This document shows positions 35,181 to 45,211 of a stretch of 64,000 nt of DNA, piece by piece. The translations under genes were made by a program, and so were the position numbers. Each line of letters starts with the position of its first letter. Positions within the stretch are counted from its first letter, which is position 1. Location of the stretch: NCBI RefSeq assembly GCF_902806455.1, contig NZ_CADCWQ010000001.1:3038001-3102000 (forward strand). Reading direction: 5' to 3'. This DNA is from Virgibacillus doumboii. GTDB lineage: Bacteria; Bacillota; Bacilli; Bacillales; Amphibacillaceae. Below the pieces are notes generated by a model, which saw only the letters and a program-made list of their open reading frames with translations, ran no database searches and had not been told where the DNA came from.

Positions 35181-36080
35181 CTACTGGTTGATAAATATCT
35201 CTGGTACAAAAAATTCAATATGCTGCTGCAGGTTGACGAACTCTCCCGGCAGCAATCCGCCAAACTCTCCATCTATATTTAATTGCATTTTTTCATCTGT
35301 CTCGACTTTGACATGGTTAGCCTGTGCATAAAGGATACGTTTATCCTCAAGGTGTGCTCCTCTTTGCGCAAGGGTGGCTATACGAACAAACTCAGCCAGG
35401 TTCATTTTTTTCAGGATCAGCAGGTCGAAATAACCGTCATTCAAACGTGCCTCGGGAACCAGTTTTTCAAAACCGCCAACCGAGTTTGTATTGGATACAA
35501 GAAACAGCATAATGTCCTCGTCAATAATTGTTCCGTCATACTCTATTTTGGCACGTGTTGGCTTTAGGGATGGAAGCATTTCAATACCTTTGACATAATA
35601 AGCCAGCTGTCCAAGCATGGTTTTCAGCTTGCTTGGCACTTCATACGTCAATTCCGTCAGTTTTCCCCCGCCGGCAATATTCATGAAATAATGGTCATTA
35701 ACGCGCCCAATATCCAGAAGCATTGACTGATCTGCCAAAATAACATCAACTGCTTTATTGATATCACGCGGTATACGCAAAGCTCTCGCAAAATCATTCG
35801 TCGTCCCCATTGGGATAATGCCAAGCTTTGGACGGTATTCCTGTTCCGCAAGACCATTAATGACTTCATTTATCGTGCCATCACCGCCTGCTGCTACAAC
35901 AATATCATAACGACGTTCCACAGCATTTTTTGCTGCTTCAATGGCATCGCCTTCACCGGTTGTCGCGTGTGCCGAAGTTTCATATCCGGCTATTTCAAAA
36001 CGCTCCAGGACGTTCGCTAATTCTCTTTTAAAGGCTTCGCGCCCGGAAGTTGGATTATAAATGATTCGAGCTTTCTTCAT
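35181..36080 (-). CDS. dgkB: Diacylglycerol kinase DgkB (YerQ)
   Basis: About 299 residues from ATG 36080 (MKKARIIYNPTSGREAFK). GGDGTINEVINGL is the DAGK catalytic motif that binds ATP; PMGTTNDFARALRIP and NIAGGGKLTELTYE follow. It phosphorylates diacylglycerol to return it to phospholipid synthesis. The frame starts earlier (36137), but the GGGGAGA site favours 36080. It follows gatB, as in B. subtilis. Confidence 0.93.
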   Translation of the reverse strand: MKKARIIYNPTSGREAFKRELANVLERFEIAGYETSAHATTGEGDAIEAAKNAVERRYDIVVAAGGDGTINEVINGLAEQEYRPKLGIIPMGTTNDFARALRIPRDINKAVDVILADQSMLLDIGRVNDHYFMNIAGGGKLTELTYEVPSKLKTMLGQLAYYVKGIEMLPSLKPTRAKIEYDGTIIDEDIMLFLVSNTNSVGGFEKLVPEARLNDGYFDLLILKKMNLAEFVRIATLAQRGAHLEDKRILYAQANHVKVETDEKMQLNIDGEFGGLLPGEFVNLQQHIEFFVPEIFINQ

Positions 36081-36180
36081 AGTTTTCTCTCCCCAATTGC
36101 TTCCCCATGACTGATTTTTTACATCAATATTCATCATAGCCCTTTTTGTCCATTTTGAAAAGGGTATAGCGCAAAAATAA

Positions 36181-36211
36181 AGACTACTGCCACAAATATG
36201 AGCAGTAGTCT
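36181..36211 (-). terminator. Terminator of the gatCAB operon
   Basis: AGACTACTGC pairs with GCAGTAGTCT over an 11-base loop, followed on the minus strand by TTATTTTT. 15 bases after the gatB stop. Confidence 0.85.
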
Positions 36212-36225
36212 ATTAGGGGTTGAGC

Positions 36226-37656
36226 TTATCTTTTTTCCAGCTCCGCACTCAAAATCTTATTAACCATCGGCGGGTTTGCCTGACCTTTGGTAGCCTTCAT
36301 AACCTGTCCTACCAGGTACTTCTGGGCACGGTCTTTTCCGTTTTTATAGTCAACAATCGATTGTTCGTTTTCATCAAGAATCTTCGTGATAATTTCCGTC
36401 AGCTGACCTTCATCGGAAATTTGCACAAGTCCTTTTTCTTTAACGATTTTCTCCGGATCGCCGCCGTTTTCAACCAGTTCTGCGAAAACTTTCTTGGCAA
36501 TTTTTGATGAAATGGTTCCGTCCTCAATCAGTTTAATCATTTTAGCCAATGCTTCCGGTGTCAGGGCCAGTTCATGTAATTCTTTCTGATGTTTATTCAT
36601 GTAGCCCGAAATGTCACCCATCAGCCAGTTTGACGCCTGTTTAATGTCGGAGCCATTCTCAACTGCTTCTTCGAAAAAGTCGGACAATTCTTTGGAATTC
36701 GTTAAAACGGCTGCATCATATTCCGGTAATCCCAATTCATCGATGTAGCGCTTTTTACGGGCATCCGGAAGTTCAGGAATTTGCTCGCGAATCCGTTCTT
36801 TCCATGCTTCATCGATATACAATGGTACCAAATCTGGCTCAGGAAAATAACGATAATCATCCGAACCCTCTTTGACACGCATCAGAATCGTTTCTTTCGT
36901 TTTTTCATCGTACCTGCGTGTTTCCTGTAAAATCTCGCCGCCTGTTAAGAGCTCTTTTTCCTGACGCTTTTCTTCAAATTCCAAACCTTTTTGGACAAAG
37001 TTAAACGAGTTCAGGTTTTTCAGCTCGGTTTTTGTTCCGAACGCTTCCTGACCGATTGGACGAATAGACAGGTTGGCATCACAGCGCAGTGACCCTTCTT
37101 CCATTTTACAGTCAGAAACTCCGGTATATTGAATAATGTTTTTCAGTTTTTCCAGGTATGCGTTTGCTTCTTCGGGTGAGCGCATATCCGGCTCGGACAC
37201 AATTTCAATTAATGGTGTGCCCTGACGGTTAAAGTCAACCAGGGAATAGCCGTCATCCTGGTGATTCAGTTTGCCGGCATCTTCTTCCATATGAAGACGG
37301 GTAATACCGATCCGCTTCTTTTTCCCGTTCACTTCAATTTCAAGCCAGCCGTTTTCACCAATCGGCTTATCAAACTGGGAAATCTGATACGCTTTTGGAT
37401 TATCCGGGTAAAAATAATTCTTCCGGTCAAATTTGGTATCTGTTGCAACTTCACAGTTCAGAGCCATTGCGGCTTTCATGGCAAAGTTAACTGCTTCCTC
37501 ATTTAGTACGGGAAGTACACCGGGATACCCCAGATCGATTGGATTTACATTGGCGTTTGGTTCTGCACCAAATGCGTTTGAGCTCGGGCTGAAAATCTTT
37601 GAATCCGTTTTAAGCTCAACGTGTACTTCAAGACCGATAATCGTTTCAAAGTTCAT
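36226..37656 (-). CDS. gatB: Asp/Glu-tRNA amidotransferase subunit B
   Basis: A 476-residue Gat[21 protein letters not shown] at the N-terminus, [31 protein letters not shown] and the C-terminal tRNA-binding YqeY-like tail. It activates and holds the misacylated tRNA while GatA supplies ammonia, giving Gln-tRNA(Gln) and Asn-tRNA(Asn). Its start overlaps the gatA stop by one base. Length is normal. Confidence 0.96.
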   Translation of the reverse strand: MNFETIIGLEVHVELKTDSKIFSPSSNAFGAEPNANVNPIDLGYPGVLPVLNEEAVNFAMKAAMALNCEVATDTKFDRKNYFYPDNPKAYQISQFDKPIGENGWLEIEVNGKKKRIGITRLHMEEDAGKLNHQDDGYSLVDFNRQGTPLIEIVSEPDMRSPEEANAYLEKLKNIIQYTGVSDCKMEEGSLRCDANLSIRPIGQEAFGTKTELKNLNSFNFVQKGLEFEEKRQEKELLTGGEILQETRRYDEKTKETILMRVKEGSDDYRYFPEPDLVPLYIDEAWKERIREQIPELPDARKKRYIDELGLPEYDAAVLTNSKELSDFFEEAVENGSDIKQASNWLMGDISGYMNKHQKELHELALTPEALAKMIKLIEDGTISSKIAKKVFAELVENGGDPEKIVKEKGLVQISDEGQLTEIITKILDENEQSIVDYKNGKDRAQKYLVGQVMKATKGQANPPMVNKILSAELEKR

Positions 37657-39122
37657 TATTTTGCACCTCCGATTTGAGGTCGTTTTGTATGATGTTCTGT
37701 TGCTTGTTCAAAAGCATGAGCTGTTCTGTAAACCGTGCTTTCATCAAATGGCTTTCCGATTATTTGCAGTCCAATAGGCAACCCTTTTTCTGAGAAACCG
37801 CATGGCACTGAAATTCCGGGAACACCGGCAAGGTTTACCGGAATCGTCAGGATATCATTTGCATACATCGTTAACGGATCGTCCACTTTTTCGCCAATTT
37901 TAAACGCTGGTGTTGGCGTTGTCGGCCCAATGACTACATCATAGTCTTCAAAAATTTTATCAAAGTCATTTTTGATTAGTGTACGTACTTTTTGTGCTTT
38001 TTTGTAATAAGCATCATAGTAGCCCGAGCTTAATGCAAAGGTACCAAGCATAATACGGCGTTTTACTTCTTCCCCAAAGCCTTCGCTACGGGAGTATTTA
38101 AACATATCAACCATATTATCTGCGTTTTCCGAACGGACGCCGTAACGTACTCCATCAAAGCGCGCAAGGTTTGCGGATGCTTCAGAAGACGCCAGAAGAT
38201 AGTATGTCGCCACAGCATATTTCGAATGTGGCAATGATACTTCTTCCCACTCTGCGCCAAGTGATTCATAAACTTTCAGGGCGTTCATGACGGATTCTTT
38301 TACCTCTGGTGCAACACCTTCACCTAAGTATTCTTTTGGTACAGCGATTTTGAGACCTTTTACATCATTTGTTAATGCTTCAGTAAAGTTGGGAATGTCC
38401 ACATCAGCACTCGTTGAATCCATTTTATCGTGTCCGGAAATAACTTCGAGTACCCGTGCGTTATCTTCCACATTTCGAGTGATTGGCCCAATCTGATCAA
38501 GTGATGATGCAAATGCCACCAGGCCAAAGCGGGAAACCCGTCCGTATGTAGGCTTCAGTCCAACAACACCGCAAAACGCTGCCGGCTGTCGGATGGAACC
38601 ACCTGTATCAGAACCTAACGCAAACATTACTTCTCCTGCCGATACAGCTGCTGCAGAACCACCGCTGGAACCACCTGGCACATGGTCGGTATTCCACGGG
38701 TTACGAGTCGGTTTGTAGCTTGAATTTTCGTTGGATGATCCCATTGCGAATTCATCCATGTTCAGCTTCCCTACTGTAACGGACTTCTGGGCATTAAGCT
38801 TATCGATAACGGTTGCGTTATATAGTGGATCGTCGAAGTTCTTTAAAAACTGACTGCCACAAGTTGTTCTCAATCCTTTTGTTACGATATTATCTTTAAT
38901 GCCGGACGGAATCCCGAATAACTTAGCAGTTTCATCAGGGGCAGCATCCAATTGTTTGGCATTGCTGCGTGCCGTTTCTTCATCCAGTGTTAAAAAGGCT
39001 TGTACCTCGTCGTCCACTTCATTGATCCGGTCATAGGAAGCATCGACTAAATCTTCCACAGTAATTTCTTTATTATGTAGCATTTTTTCCAGTTCTTTTA
39101 TGCTATGGTCAAATAATGACAT
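37656..39122 (-). CDS. gatA: Asp/Glu-tRNA amidotransferase subunit A
   Basis: A 488-residue amidase-signature protein. The catalytic Ser-cisSer-Lys triad is visible in [10 protein letters not shown] (Lys) and in [14 protein letters not shown] and [13 protein letters not shown] (serines). It hydrolyses glutamine to give ammonia to GatB. It is the middle gene of gatCAB, 12 bases after gatC. Confidence 0.96.
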   Translation of the reverse strand: MSLFDHSIKELEKMLHNKEITVEDLVDASYDRINEVDDEVQAFLTLDEETARSNAKQLDAAPDETAKLFGIPSGIKDNIVTKGLRTTCGSQFLKNFDDPLYNATVIDKLNAQKSVTVGKLNMDEFAMGSSNENSSYKPTRNPWNTDHVPGGSSGGSAAAVSAGEVMFALGSDTGGSIRQPAAFCGVVGLKPTYGRVSRFGLVAFASSLDQIGPITRNVEDNARVLEVISGHDKMDSTSADVDIPNFTEALTNDVKGLKIAVPKEYLGEGVAPEVKESVMNALKVYESLGAEWEEVSLPHSKYAVATYYLLASSEASANLARFDGVRYGVRSENADNMVDMFKYSRSEGFGEEVKRRIMLGTFALSSGYYDAYYKKAQKVRTLIKNDFDKIFEDYDVVIGPTTPTPAFKIGEKVDDPLTMYANDILTIPVNLAGVPGISVPCGFSEKGLPIGLQIIGKPFDESTVYRTAHAFEQATEHHTKRPQIGGAK

Positions 39123-39134
39123 CTTGTTCCCTCC

Positions 39135-39425
39135 CTACTCCAGAATTGATGGCACGCGAAAATACCCATTCTGTTTATCCGGAGCGTTTTTCAATGCGTC
39201 CTCTTTTGAAATCCATTCCGTCGGCTCGTCCTTACGCAGGACATTTTTCAAGTCCAGAACATGGGTTGTCGGTTCTACACCATCTGTATCCAATTCATTT
39301 AATTGCTCAGCGTATTCTATAATTGAACTTAGTTGATCGGTAAACATATCAGCTTCTTCTTCGGTAACAGCAAGTCTTGCCAAATGGGCAACATGCTTCA
39401 CCTGATCCTTTGAAATATCTGCCAT
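39135..39425 (-). CDS. gatC: Asp/Glu-tRNA amidotransferase subunit C
   Basis: A 96-residue subunit from ATG 39425 ([20 protein letters not shown]), preceded by GGAGGTG; a longer frame to 39440 is not needed. The C-terminus includes RVPSILE. It stabilises the GatAB complex. First gene of the operon. Confidence 0.94.
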   Translation of the reverse strand: MADISKDQVKHVAHLARLAVTEEEADMFTDQLSSIIEYAEQLNELDTDGVEPTTHVLDLKNVLRKDEPTEWISKEDALKNAPDKQNGYFRVPSILE

Positions 39426-39650
39426 GAATGACACCTCCAAATAGTTTTTATTTGTTTCCTTTTTATTATAATTTTACTTATACCTATTATAATACTACTT
39501 ACTAAAGACACTATTGATAATAGCAGAAATGGCTGTGTGTAAGCAAATGAATAGACATTAGTGTGGTTATCTATAAAACATAGTGCGCATGAAAAAGTAA
39601 TGATATTTATCAACATGATTCTTTGATTTGCAGCCTTGTTTATCATGCAG

Positions 39651-39735
39651 TCTGCCGCGGCAGATTGTGACAAACTTCGGCGTTTTCATTGTGAACTCCG
39701 GCGTTTTCCGGTTAAACTTCGGCGATTCGCAGTTT
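39651..39735. repeat. Intergenic repeat array A (three GTGAACTTCGGCG units)
   Basis: Three related units start near 39666, 39690 and 39710: GTGACAAACTTCGGCG, GTGAACTCCGGCG and GTTAAACTTCGGCG. They are spaced about 20-24 bp and separated by TTTTC-type spacers. A 14-bp perfect palindrome, TCTGCCGCGGCAGA (39651-39664), borders the array. It lies between putP and gatC. The core is shared with arrays B and C. Confidence 0.65.
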
Positions 39736-39754
39736 GCTCATTTTTTTCAGCACT

Positions 39755-39793
39755 AAAAAATCCCCCCCCCTCATTAAGGAAAGTGGATTTTTT
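39755..39793 (-). terminator. Terminator of putP with a nine-C tract
   Basis: AAAAAATCC pairs with GGATTTTTT; on the plus strand the loop side contains nine consecutive C residues. Confidence 0.75.
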
Positions 39794-39796
39794 ATC

Positions 39797-41317
39797 TTAT
39801 TCGTTCAGTTTTGCTACGGCTTCATCATATTCAGCTTCAATTTCCTGTGATGGTTTTCCTGCCATACTAACCAATACGGCAACAATCAGGTTAAGTAAGA
39901 AACCAGGAACAATCTCATACAGATCGAATATTCCTCCCGACAGGAAGTCACCCCAGACGATAACGGTTACTGCACCGACTATGATACCTGCCAGTGCACC
40001 ATTTCGGGTAAATCCTTTCCAGAATAGTGCCAGCAGGATAGTAGGACCGAATGCTGCACCAAAACCGGCCCATGCATAACTTACAAGCGTTAATACCGAG
40101 CTGTCCGGATTCGTGGCGATTAAAGCTGCAATCAGTGCAATACCAACTGTAGCAAAACGTCCTACCCATACAAGTTCTTTATCCTTTGCTTCTCGGCGGA
40201 AAATTGCTTTGTAAAAGTCTTCCGCAACTGCTGATGAAGAAACGAGTAATTGCGAGTCAATTGTACTCATAATAGCTGACAGAATTGCAGCTAATAAGAT
40301 ACCCGCAACAATCGGGTTGAATAAAATCTGTGAAAATGCAATAAAGATTTTTTCCGGATCTTCAAGCATCTGAATTCCATTTTCAGTAACAACGGATATA
40401 CCAAATTCACTTAAAACATTGACATCCTGGGTGCTGATAAATGCCAGACCAACAAAGCCTGTAAATATGGCACCGTATAACCCAAGAATCATCCAGGTTG
40501 TACCGATAAAACGTGCTTTTGGAACATCTTTTGCAGACTTTAATGCCATAAAACGGACAATGATATGCGGCTGTCCGAAATATCCAAGACCCCAGGCAAC
40601 TGATGAAATGATGGCTATTATGCCAACCCCTTGAATCATATTGAGATGGTCCGGATTAATTTGTCCTACAGCATTAACTGCAGCATCCCATCCACCCATG
40701 TTATTCAAGGCAACAATCGGAACAACAATTAATGCAAGGAACATTAAAATACCTTGTATAAAGTCAGTCCATGAAACAGCCAGAAAGCCGCCTAATAGTG
40801 TGTACGAAACAACAACCAGCGTTCCTATCCAGAGTGCTGATTGATATGATAATCCAAATGATGCTTCAAATAGTTTCGCGCCCGCTACCATTCCTGATGA
40901 AGTATAAAAAGTGAAGAACAGTAAAATGACTAATGCAGAAATAACACGAAGTATGTGGGACTTGTCTTTAAAGCGGTTTTCCAAAAAGTCCGGGACTGTA
41001 ACAGAGTCTTCCGAAACCTCCGTATAAACACGTAAACGCTTTGCAACGAATTGCCAGTTCAAATAAGCACCAATCGAAAGCCCGATAGCCATCCAAGCTT
41101 CCGACATCCCTGAGGCATAAATCGCACCTGGCAGTCCCAATAACAGCCATCCACTCATATCGGATGCACCGGCACTTAACGCAGCAACTCCAGGACCTAA
41201 TGAACGTCCGCCTAAAACATAATCAGACAAGTTGTTTGTTCTAAAATACATATAAAGGCCGATTCCCAGCATTCCAGCTAAATAAACAATAAACGTAATA
41301 AGCGTTGTCGTACCCAT
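39797..41317 (-). CDS. putP: Sodium/proline symporter (PutP/OpuE type)
   Basis: A 506-residue SSS-family transporter with 13 helices; it starts TLITFIVYLAGMLGIGLYMY and includes SDYVLGGRSLGPGVAALSAG and ASDMSGWLLLGLPGAIYASG. It imports proline with sodium for use as carbon source or osmolyte. In B. subtilis opuE sits at the same place next to gatC. A small membrane ORF ends immediately before its ATG, whose ribosome site GGGAGGA lies inside that ORF. Confidence 0.94.
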   Translation of the reverse strand: MGTTTLITFIVYLAGMLGIGLYMYFRTNNLSDYVLGGRSLGPGVAALSAGASDMSGWLLLGLPGAIYASGMSEAWMAIGLSIGAYLNWQFVAKRLRVYTEVSEDSVTVPDFLENRFKDKSHILRVISALVILLFFTFYTSSGMVAGAKLFEASFGLSYQSALWIGTLVVVSYTLLGGFLAVSWTDFIQGILMFLALIVVPIVALNNMGGWDAAVNAVGQINPDHLNMIQGVGIIAIISSVAWGLGYFGQPHIIVRFMALKSAKDVPKARFIGTTWMILGLYGAIFTGFVGLAFISTQDVNVLSEFGISVVTENGIQMLEDPEKIFIAFSQILFNPIVAGILLAAILSAIMSTIDSQLLVSSSAVAEDFYKAIFRREAKDKELVWVGRFATVGIALIAALIATNPDSSVLTLVSYAWAGFGAAFGPTILLALFWKGFTRNGALAGIIVGAVTVIVWGDFLSGGIFDLYEIVPGFLLNLIVAVLVSMAGKPSQEIEAEYDEAVAKLNE

Positions 41318-41425
41318 TTATTTTTTCCTCCCTTCTGCAATTAAAGTGATAATTGAAAGTAAGATCAAGATTGGCATAGGTATAAATAACCACAGCCACG
41401 TTGCACCAGAAATAGCATATTCCAT
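41318..41425 (-). CDS. Small membrane protein coupled to putP
   Basis: A 35-residue protein from ATG 41425, preceded by AAAGGGGAG: MEYAISGATWLWLFIPMPIL then one hydrophobic helix ending in AEGRKK. Its TAA touches the putP ATG (TAAATG), so the two are almost certainly co-translated. Small single-helix accessory subunits are known for several sodium symporters; an equivalent role here is inference. Confidence 0.65.
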   Translation of the reverse strand: MEYAISGATWLWLFIPMPILILLSIITLIAEGRKK

Positions 41426-41469
41426 AGCACACTCCCCTTTCTGAAAATTTAAAATTTAACCACATTTCA

Positions 41470-41478
41470 ATAATATCA
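41470..41478 (-). promoter_or_regulatory. Candidate extended -10 of the putP transcript
   Basis: On the minus strand TGATATTAT matches an extended -10 element 45 bases before the small ORF. No convincing -35 hexamer. Remainder of 41479-41826 holds no gene. Confidence 0.35.
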
Positions 41479-41826
41479 CAAATACTATACAATCACACTA
41501 GTTTTTTTATTACAACAGTGCACGGTTAATTCTAAACCTTGGAATAATTGTGTCATTTCTGTGACGCACTGAAGTATTAGGACTTATAGACTGTTTAAAA
41601 AAATGAAATAAATTGTTAGATTGAGAGAGGACAAAGTGAAATTTTGATTTTAAATCGAAAATATTGAGATATATTGTGAGATTTATTGAAGTGATGAGAG
41701 AGATTTTTGCGAGTCAGGTTTGGAATATAGTTCTCAGGCGGATGATGATCCTTCTCTGGTTTTCTCTTATTCTGCCGATGTTTTGTTCACGATCTAAGTT
41801 TCTATTATTCTTTAAAACAAAAAAAG

Positions 41827-41856
41827 GCCTGAAACAGCTTCCACACTATTTCAGGC
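41827..41856 (-). terminator. Terminator of the receptor/peptide cassette
   Basis: GCCTGAAA pairs with TTTCAGGC over a 14-base loop, followed on the minus strand by CCTTTTTTTG. About 55 bases after the peptide stop. Confidence 0.8.
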
Positions 41857-41910
41857 AAGTTCATCATATAGTAATAGGGTAAAAAAATTACTGACTAGCT
41901 CTTCAAAGGA

Positions 41911-42048
41911 TTAGAAAAAGCTAGTATCATAACCGATTGAAAATATACTTGGTTCAAGGTCTGACGCTAATTCCGCTGGTTCTTGTGAAAATAGAAAGCC
42001 TCCTACTAGAAGTGCTCCCAATGATACTGTTGCAATTAGCTTTTTCAT
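41911..42048 (-). CDS. Secreted signalling pre-peptide candidate (NprX/PapR-like)
   Basis: A 45-residue peptide from ATG 42048, with AGGAGGGGAG immediately upstream. Positively charged start and hydrophobic core (MKKLIATVSLGALLVGGFLF) form a signal peptide; the rest is FSQEPAELASDLEPS then IFSIGYDTSFF. It begins 14 bases after the stop of the HTH-TPR receptor gene, the usual place of the peptide in RNPP systems. A mature ligand would come from the C-terminal part by extracellular processing; exact ends are unknown. Confidence 0.7.
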   Translation of the reverse strand: MKKLIATVSLGALLVGGFLFSQEPAELASDLEPSIFSIGYDTSFF

Positions 42049-42062
42049 TTATCTCCCCTCCT

Positions 42063-43325
42063 TTACAGATTTATCAATTCCTCATAGGTGATATTTGCTA
42101 ATTTATAATATTTAACAGAATCTTTATACCTATGTTGCTTTTCAAAATGCTTACCAAGCATCTTTGCATAATCGACTAAGTTAGCAAAATTTTTATGCTT
42201 TTGTAAATACGGAATAAATTCATTAATTACCAAATTCTCGAACTTCTCATTATCTTGTTTTATAGCATAATTGTATGAATTGATAACATAGTAATGAATT
42301 TTAAATAATTCTTTATTATTAATGCTATCCAATAATTCAAACCCTTTATCAACCATTTCTTTTGTTTTATCAAAGTTATATATAGAGTAATATTCCTTGA
42401 TTAAAGATGTTACAGCGGTTAATCTAGCGTTTAGTTCAACTTCTGGATCGTTTAATACCTCGACATAGTAGTGAATTGCCTGTTTTGTATCACCTTTTGT
42501 AGAGTGTAAATATCCAAGATTCTGGTTTGTCAGCTGAATAATCTGCTTATTTTTGCTTAATTCACCTAAATGTTTCGCTAAATTATGATGCTTTATTGAT
42601 TTATCATACATTCTAATTCTTCGGTATGAAATCCCCAATACTATATGACACTGGGCACACCGTATAAAATTATATTCTTTACGAAAAGTATCAATGGCTT
42701 TTTCAGCATATTCAATTGCCTCAAGGGTATTATGTAATTTACTATGTGTAACAGCAATTGTATACTGTAGATCAGCTGTTTTACCTTCCGACAACTCAAT
42801 CTGGTTCAATTTTTCCTCTGCAATCTTGTACATTCGCATGGCCTGATTGAATTCAGCATTAGTTGAACTATAATTCCCCTTAAACTTATACCAGTAAAAC
42901 TGATGCAAACTGTCGAAGGTACCAGACATTTCAGTTAATTTATTAATCTGGTTTAAAGCTTCCTCCATTTCACCCAGTACCAAAAAATATCTAATCTTAT
43001 GAATCTCAAACATTATCAGGTTATCTGAGTGATGCTCATACATGAGTTTATTTAATTCATTATAAGTTTCAACCATTTCTTTCTCATTTACCTCAAAAAG
43101 CATCTCATACCACTTCTGGCATTTTTCCCTGATCGTCTCATCTGTTGTGTTGTCCAGTTGAATTCCAAGGCGGGTGCATAACAGGCTTATTACGTTTGGG
43201 CTTGCCTCTGTTTTTTGATTTTCAATTTTTGAGAGATATGCATACGAGACAATTCCATCAGCCAGTTCCGCCTGAGTCATTTCCTGCTTAATTCGGTGCA
43301 GTTTTATATAGGGCCCAATTTCCAT
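42063..43325 (-). CDS. HTH+TPR peptide-responsive regulator (RNPP family, NprR-like)
   Basis: A 420-residue protein from ATG 43325 (site GAGGTGG 8 bases away). Residues 1-65 form an XRE helix-turn-helix (GPYIKLHRIKQEMTQAELAD ... YLSKIENQ). The rest is a series of about nine TPR-like helix pairs, e.g. YAEKAIDTFRKEYNFIRCAQ and NLGYLHSTKGDTKQAIHYYV. NprR of the Bacillus cereus group has the same size and layout; PlcR is shorter. Such receptors bind re-imported peptides and switch transcription. The peptide gene follows directly. Target genes not identified. Confidence 0.85.
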   Translation of the reverse strand: MEIGPYIKLHRIKQEMTQAELADGIVSYAYLSKIENQKTEASPNVISLLCTRLGIQLDNTTDETIREKCQKWYEMLFEVNEKEMVETYNELNKLMYEHHSDNLIMFEIHKIRYFLVLGEMEEALNQINKLTEMSGTFDSLHQFYWYKFKGNYSSTNAEFNQAMRMYKIAEEKLNQIELSEGKTADLQYTIAVTHSKLHNTLEAIEYAEKAIDTFRKEYNFIRCAQCHIVLGISYRRIRMYDKSIKHHNLAKHLGELSKNKQIIQLTNQNLGYLHSTKGDTKQAIHYYVEVLNDPEVELNARLTAVTSLIKEYYSIYNFDKTKEMVDKGFELLDSINNKELFKIHYYVINSYNYAIKQDNEKFENLVINEFIPYLQKHKNFANLVDYAKMLGKHFEKQHRYKDSVKYYKLANITYEELINL

Positions 43326-43433
43326 CTTTATACCCACCTCACCAGCTGAAATTTAAATGAACTAAATATTTTTTCTATAATTATATGATAACATATTTTC
43401 AAATAATTCATATTGGGAAAGTTGAGGAGTAAA

Positions 43434-43488
43434 TATGGCGATAAACACAATAAAAACTTGCCAACTTTCCTGAATTGAGGAAAGTTTG
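43434..43488 (+). other. 12-codon ORF with ribosome site, followed by a hairpin
   Basis: On the plus strand GAGGAGTAAAT precedes an ATG giving MAINTIKTCQLS. The end overlaps the hairpin AACTTTCCT / AGGAAAGTT (43463-43486). It lies between the divergently irrelevant pruA terminator and the receptor promoter region. It may be chance; recorded because ribosome site, ORF and stem lie together. Confidence 0.25.
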
Positions 43489-43490
43489 AC

Positions 43491-43535
43491 AAAAAAAGAC
43501 CCTTTTAACACGTTTTCGTGAAAAAAAGGTCTTTT
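43491..43535 (-). terminator. Terminator of the P5C dehydrogenase gene
   Basis: AAAAAGACC pairs with GGTCTTTTT, with an inner stem CACG/CGTG. T runs on both sides make it usable on either strand. Confidence 0.85.
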
Positions 43536-43546
43536 TGTCTATTGAC

Positions 43547-45094
43547 TTACAGCATTTCTGATGTTGTTTTTCCTTGCATGTGATGGATTAGGTAATCCGG
43601 ACCACCGGCTTTTGAGTCTGTGCCTGACATGTTGAAGCCGCCGAATGGCTGGTATCCAACGATTGCGGCGGTGCAGCCGCGGTTGAAGTAAAGGTTTCCG
43701 ACATGGAAATCTTCGCGTGCTTTTTCCTGATGAACACGATTGTTCGTGATTACCGCGCCAGTCAGGCCGTATTCTGTATTGTTGGCAATTTCGATTGCGT
43801 TATCAAAGTCTTTTGCTTTCGTTAGTGCTACGACCGGACCGAAGATTTCTTCCTGCATGATGCGTGCTTCCGGATCAACGTCAGCAAATACGGTTGGGTT
43901 TACAAACCAGCCTTTGCTGTCATCTCCGTCACCGCCGACAAGAAGTTCACCTTCTTTTTTACCAATTTCAACGTAGCTCATGATTTTATCATATGCAGCC
44001 TGATCAATAACAGGTCCCATAAAGTGTGAATTGTCGTGCGGGTTACCTGCTGTGACATCTTTTGTAATTTCTGCCACACGATCTTTCACTTCGTTATAAA
44101 CGTCCTGATGTATTACCGCTCGTGAACAGGCTGAACATTTCTGGCCGGAGAAGCCGAATGCAGATTGCACGATTGATTGTGCTGCCAGTTCAAGGTCTGC
44201 TTCTTTATCTACAACGATGGTGTCTTTTCCACCCATTTCAATAATTGTGCGTTTCAGCCACTTTTGACCTGGCTGTACTTTTGCTGCACGTTCGAAAATA
44301 CGTGTACCCACATCACGGGACCCTGTGAAGCTTACAAAACGTGTGCGTGGATGGTCGACTAAATAGTCACCAACCTCACTGCCCGGTCCAGGAATGTAGT
44401 TGATTACACCTTTTGGCATGCCTGCCTCTTCAAGTACTTCCATTAATTTATATGCAATAACAGGGGTTGCACTGGCTGGTTTCAACAGTACCGTGTTCCC
44501 TGAAACCATTGCAGCCACTGTGGTACCTGCCATAATCGCGAACAGGAAGTTCCATGGTGAAATAACCACACCAACACCTAATGGGATATAGTTGAATTGA
44601 TTGTGCTCAATTGGACGGCTGTTCACGTGTGCACCATTTTTCAATTCGAGCATTTGACGGCCATAATATTCCATGAAGTCAATAGCTTCAGCTGTATCAG
44701 CATCTGCTTCTTTCCATGGTTTACCGCCTTCCTTAACTAAATGGGCCGTGAATTCGTGCTTACGACGTCTCACAATTGCTGCTGCACGGAATAGGACATC
44801 TGCACGAAACTTGGGATCAGACTTTCTCCACGTTTCAAATGTTTTATCGGCAACTTTCATTGCCTGTTCAGCCAGTTGCTGATTGGCTTTGGAAACATAG
44901 CCGACAACCTCTTTTTTGTTCGCGGGATTTACGGATACGATTTTATCATCAGTAGTGATGCGTTCTCCCCCAATGATCAACGGATATTCTTTACCTAGGT
45001 CAGCTTCCACCTTTTTAAGTGCTTCGAGCATATCTTTCTTGTTTTCTTCAACTGTGAAATCTGTAAAAGGTTCATGCTTGTATGGTACTACCAT
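43547..45094 (-). CDS. pruA: 1-pyrroline-5-carboxylate dehydrogenase
   Basis: A 515-residue aldehyde dehydrogenase of the RocA/PutC type: [35 protein letters not shown], the catalytic glutamate in IEMGGKD and the nucleophilic cysteine in [13 protein letters not shown]. It oxidises pyrroline-5-carboxylate to glutamate, the second step of proline (and arginine) breakdown. It has its own terminator, and putP lies 2 kb away beyond the signalling cassette. AAGGGGG precedes the ATG. No proline dehydrogenase gene is in the window. Confidence 0.95.
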   Translation of the reverse strand: MVVPYKHEPFTDFTVEENKKDMLEALKKVEADLGKEYPLIIGGERITTDDKIVSVNPANKKEVVGYVSKANQQLAEQAMKVADKTFETWRKSDPKFRADVLFRAAAIVRRRKHEFTAHLVKEGGKPWKEADADTAEAIDFMEYYGRQMLELKNGAHVNSRPIEHNQFNYIPLGVGVVISPWNFLFAIMAGTTVAAMVSGNTVLLKPASATPVIAYKLMEVLEEAGMPKGVINYIPGPGSEVGDYLVDHPRTRFVSFTGSRDVGTRIFERAAKVQPGQKWLKRTIIEMGGKDTIVVDKEADLELAAQSIVQSAFGFSGQKCSACSRAVIHQDVYNEVKDRVAEITKDVTAGNPHDNSHFMGPVIDQAAYDKIMSYVEIGKKEGELLVGGDGDDSKGWFVNPTVFADVDPEARIMQEEIFGPVVALTKAKDFDNAIEIANNTEYGLTGAVITNNRVHQEKAREDFHVGNLYFNRGCTAAIVGYQPFGGFNMSGTDSKAGGPDYLIHHMQGKTTSEML

Positions 45095-45153
45095 TAAAAA
45101 TCCCCCTTAAAATTATAAATTTTACTCCGATGTTTGCGCTTTCATGGAAATAT

Positions 45154-45178
45154 AAAAGATGGAGTAATTCCATCTTTT
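45154..45178 (-). terminator. Terminator of camS
   Basis: AAAAGATGG pairs with CCATCTTTT over a 7-base loop, followed on the minus strand by ATATTT. Confidence 0.7.
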
Positions 45179-45211
45179 ATTTTACCCCAATCATTCAAGT
45201 ACTTCAATGTG

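Noticed and set aside
39761..39770. Nine-C tract as phase-variable switch
   Set aside because: It lies in the loop region of the putP terminator, outside any coding sequence or promoter.
41615..41730. Possible fifth repeat array (GTGAGATTT / TTGAGA words)
   Set aside because: Words recur but without constant spacing or core; may be AT-rich chance.
43338..43430. PlcR-box-like operator before the receptor gene
   Set aside because: Partial matches to TATG...CATA exist, but spacing and symmetry are wrong.
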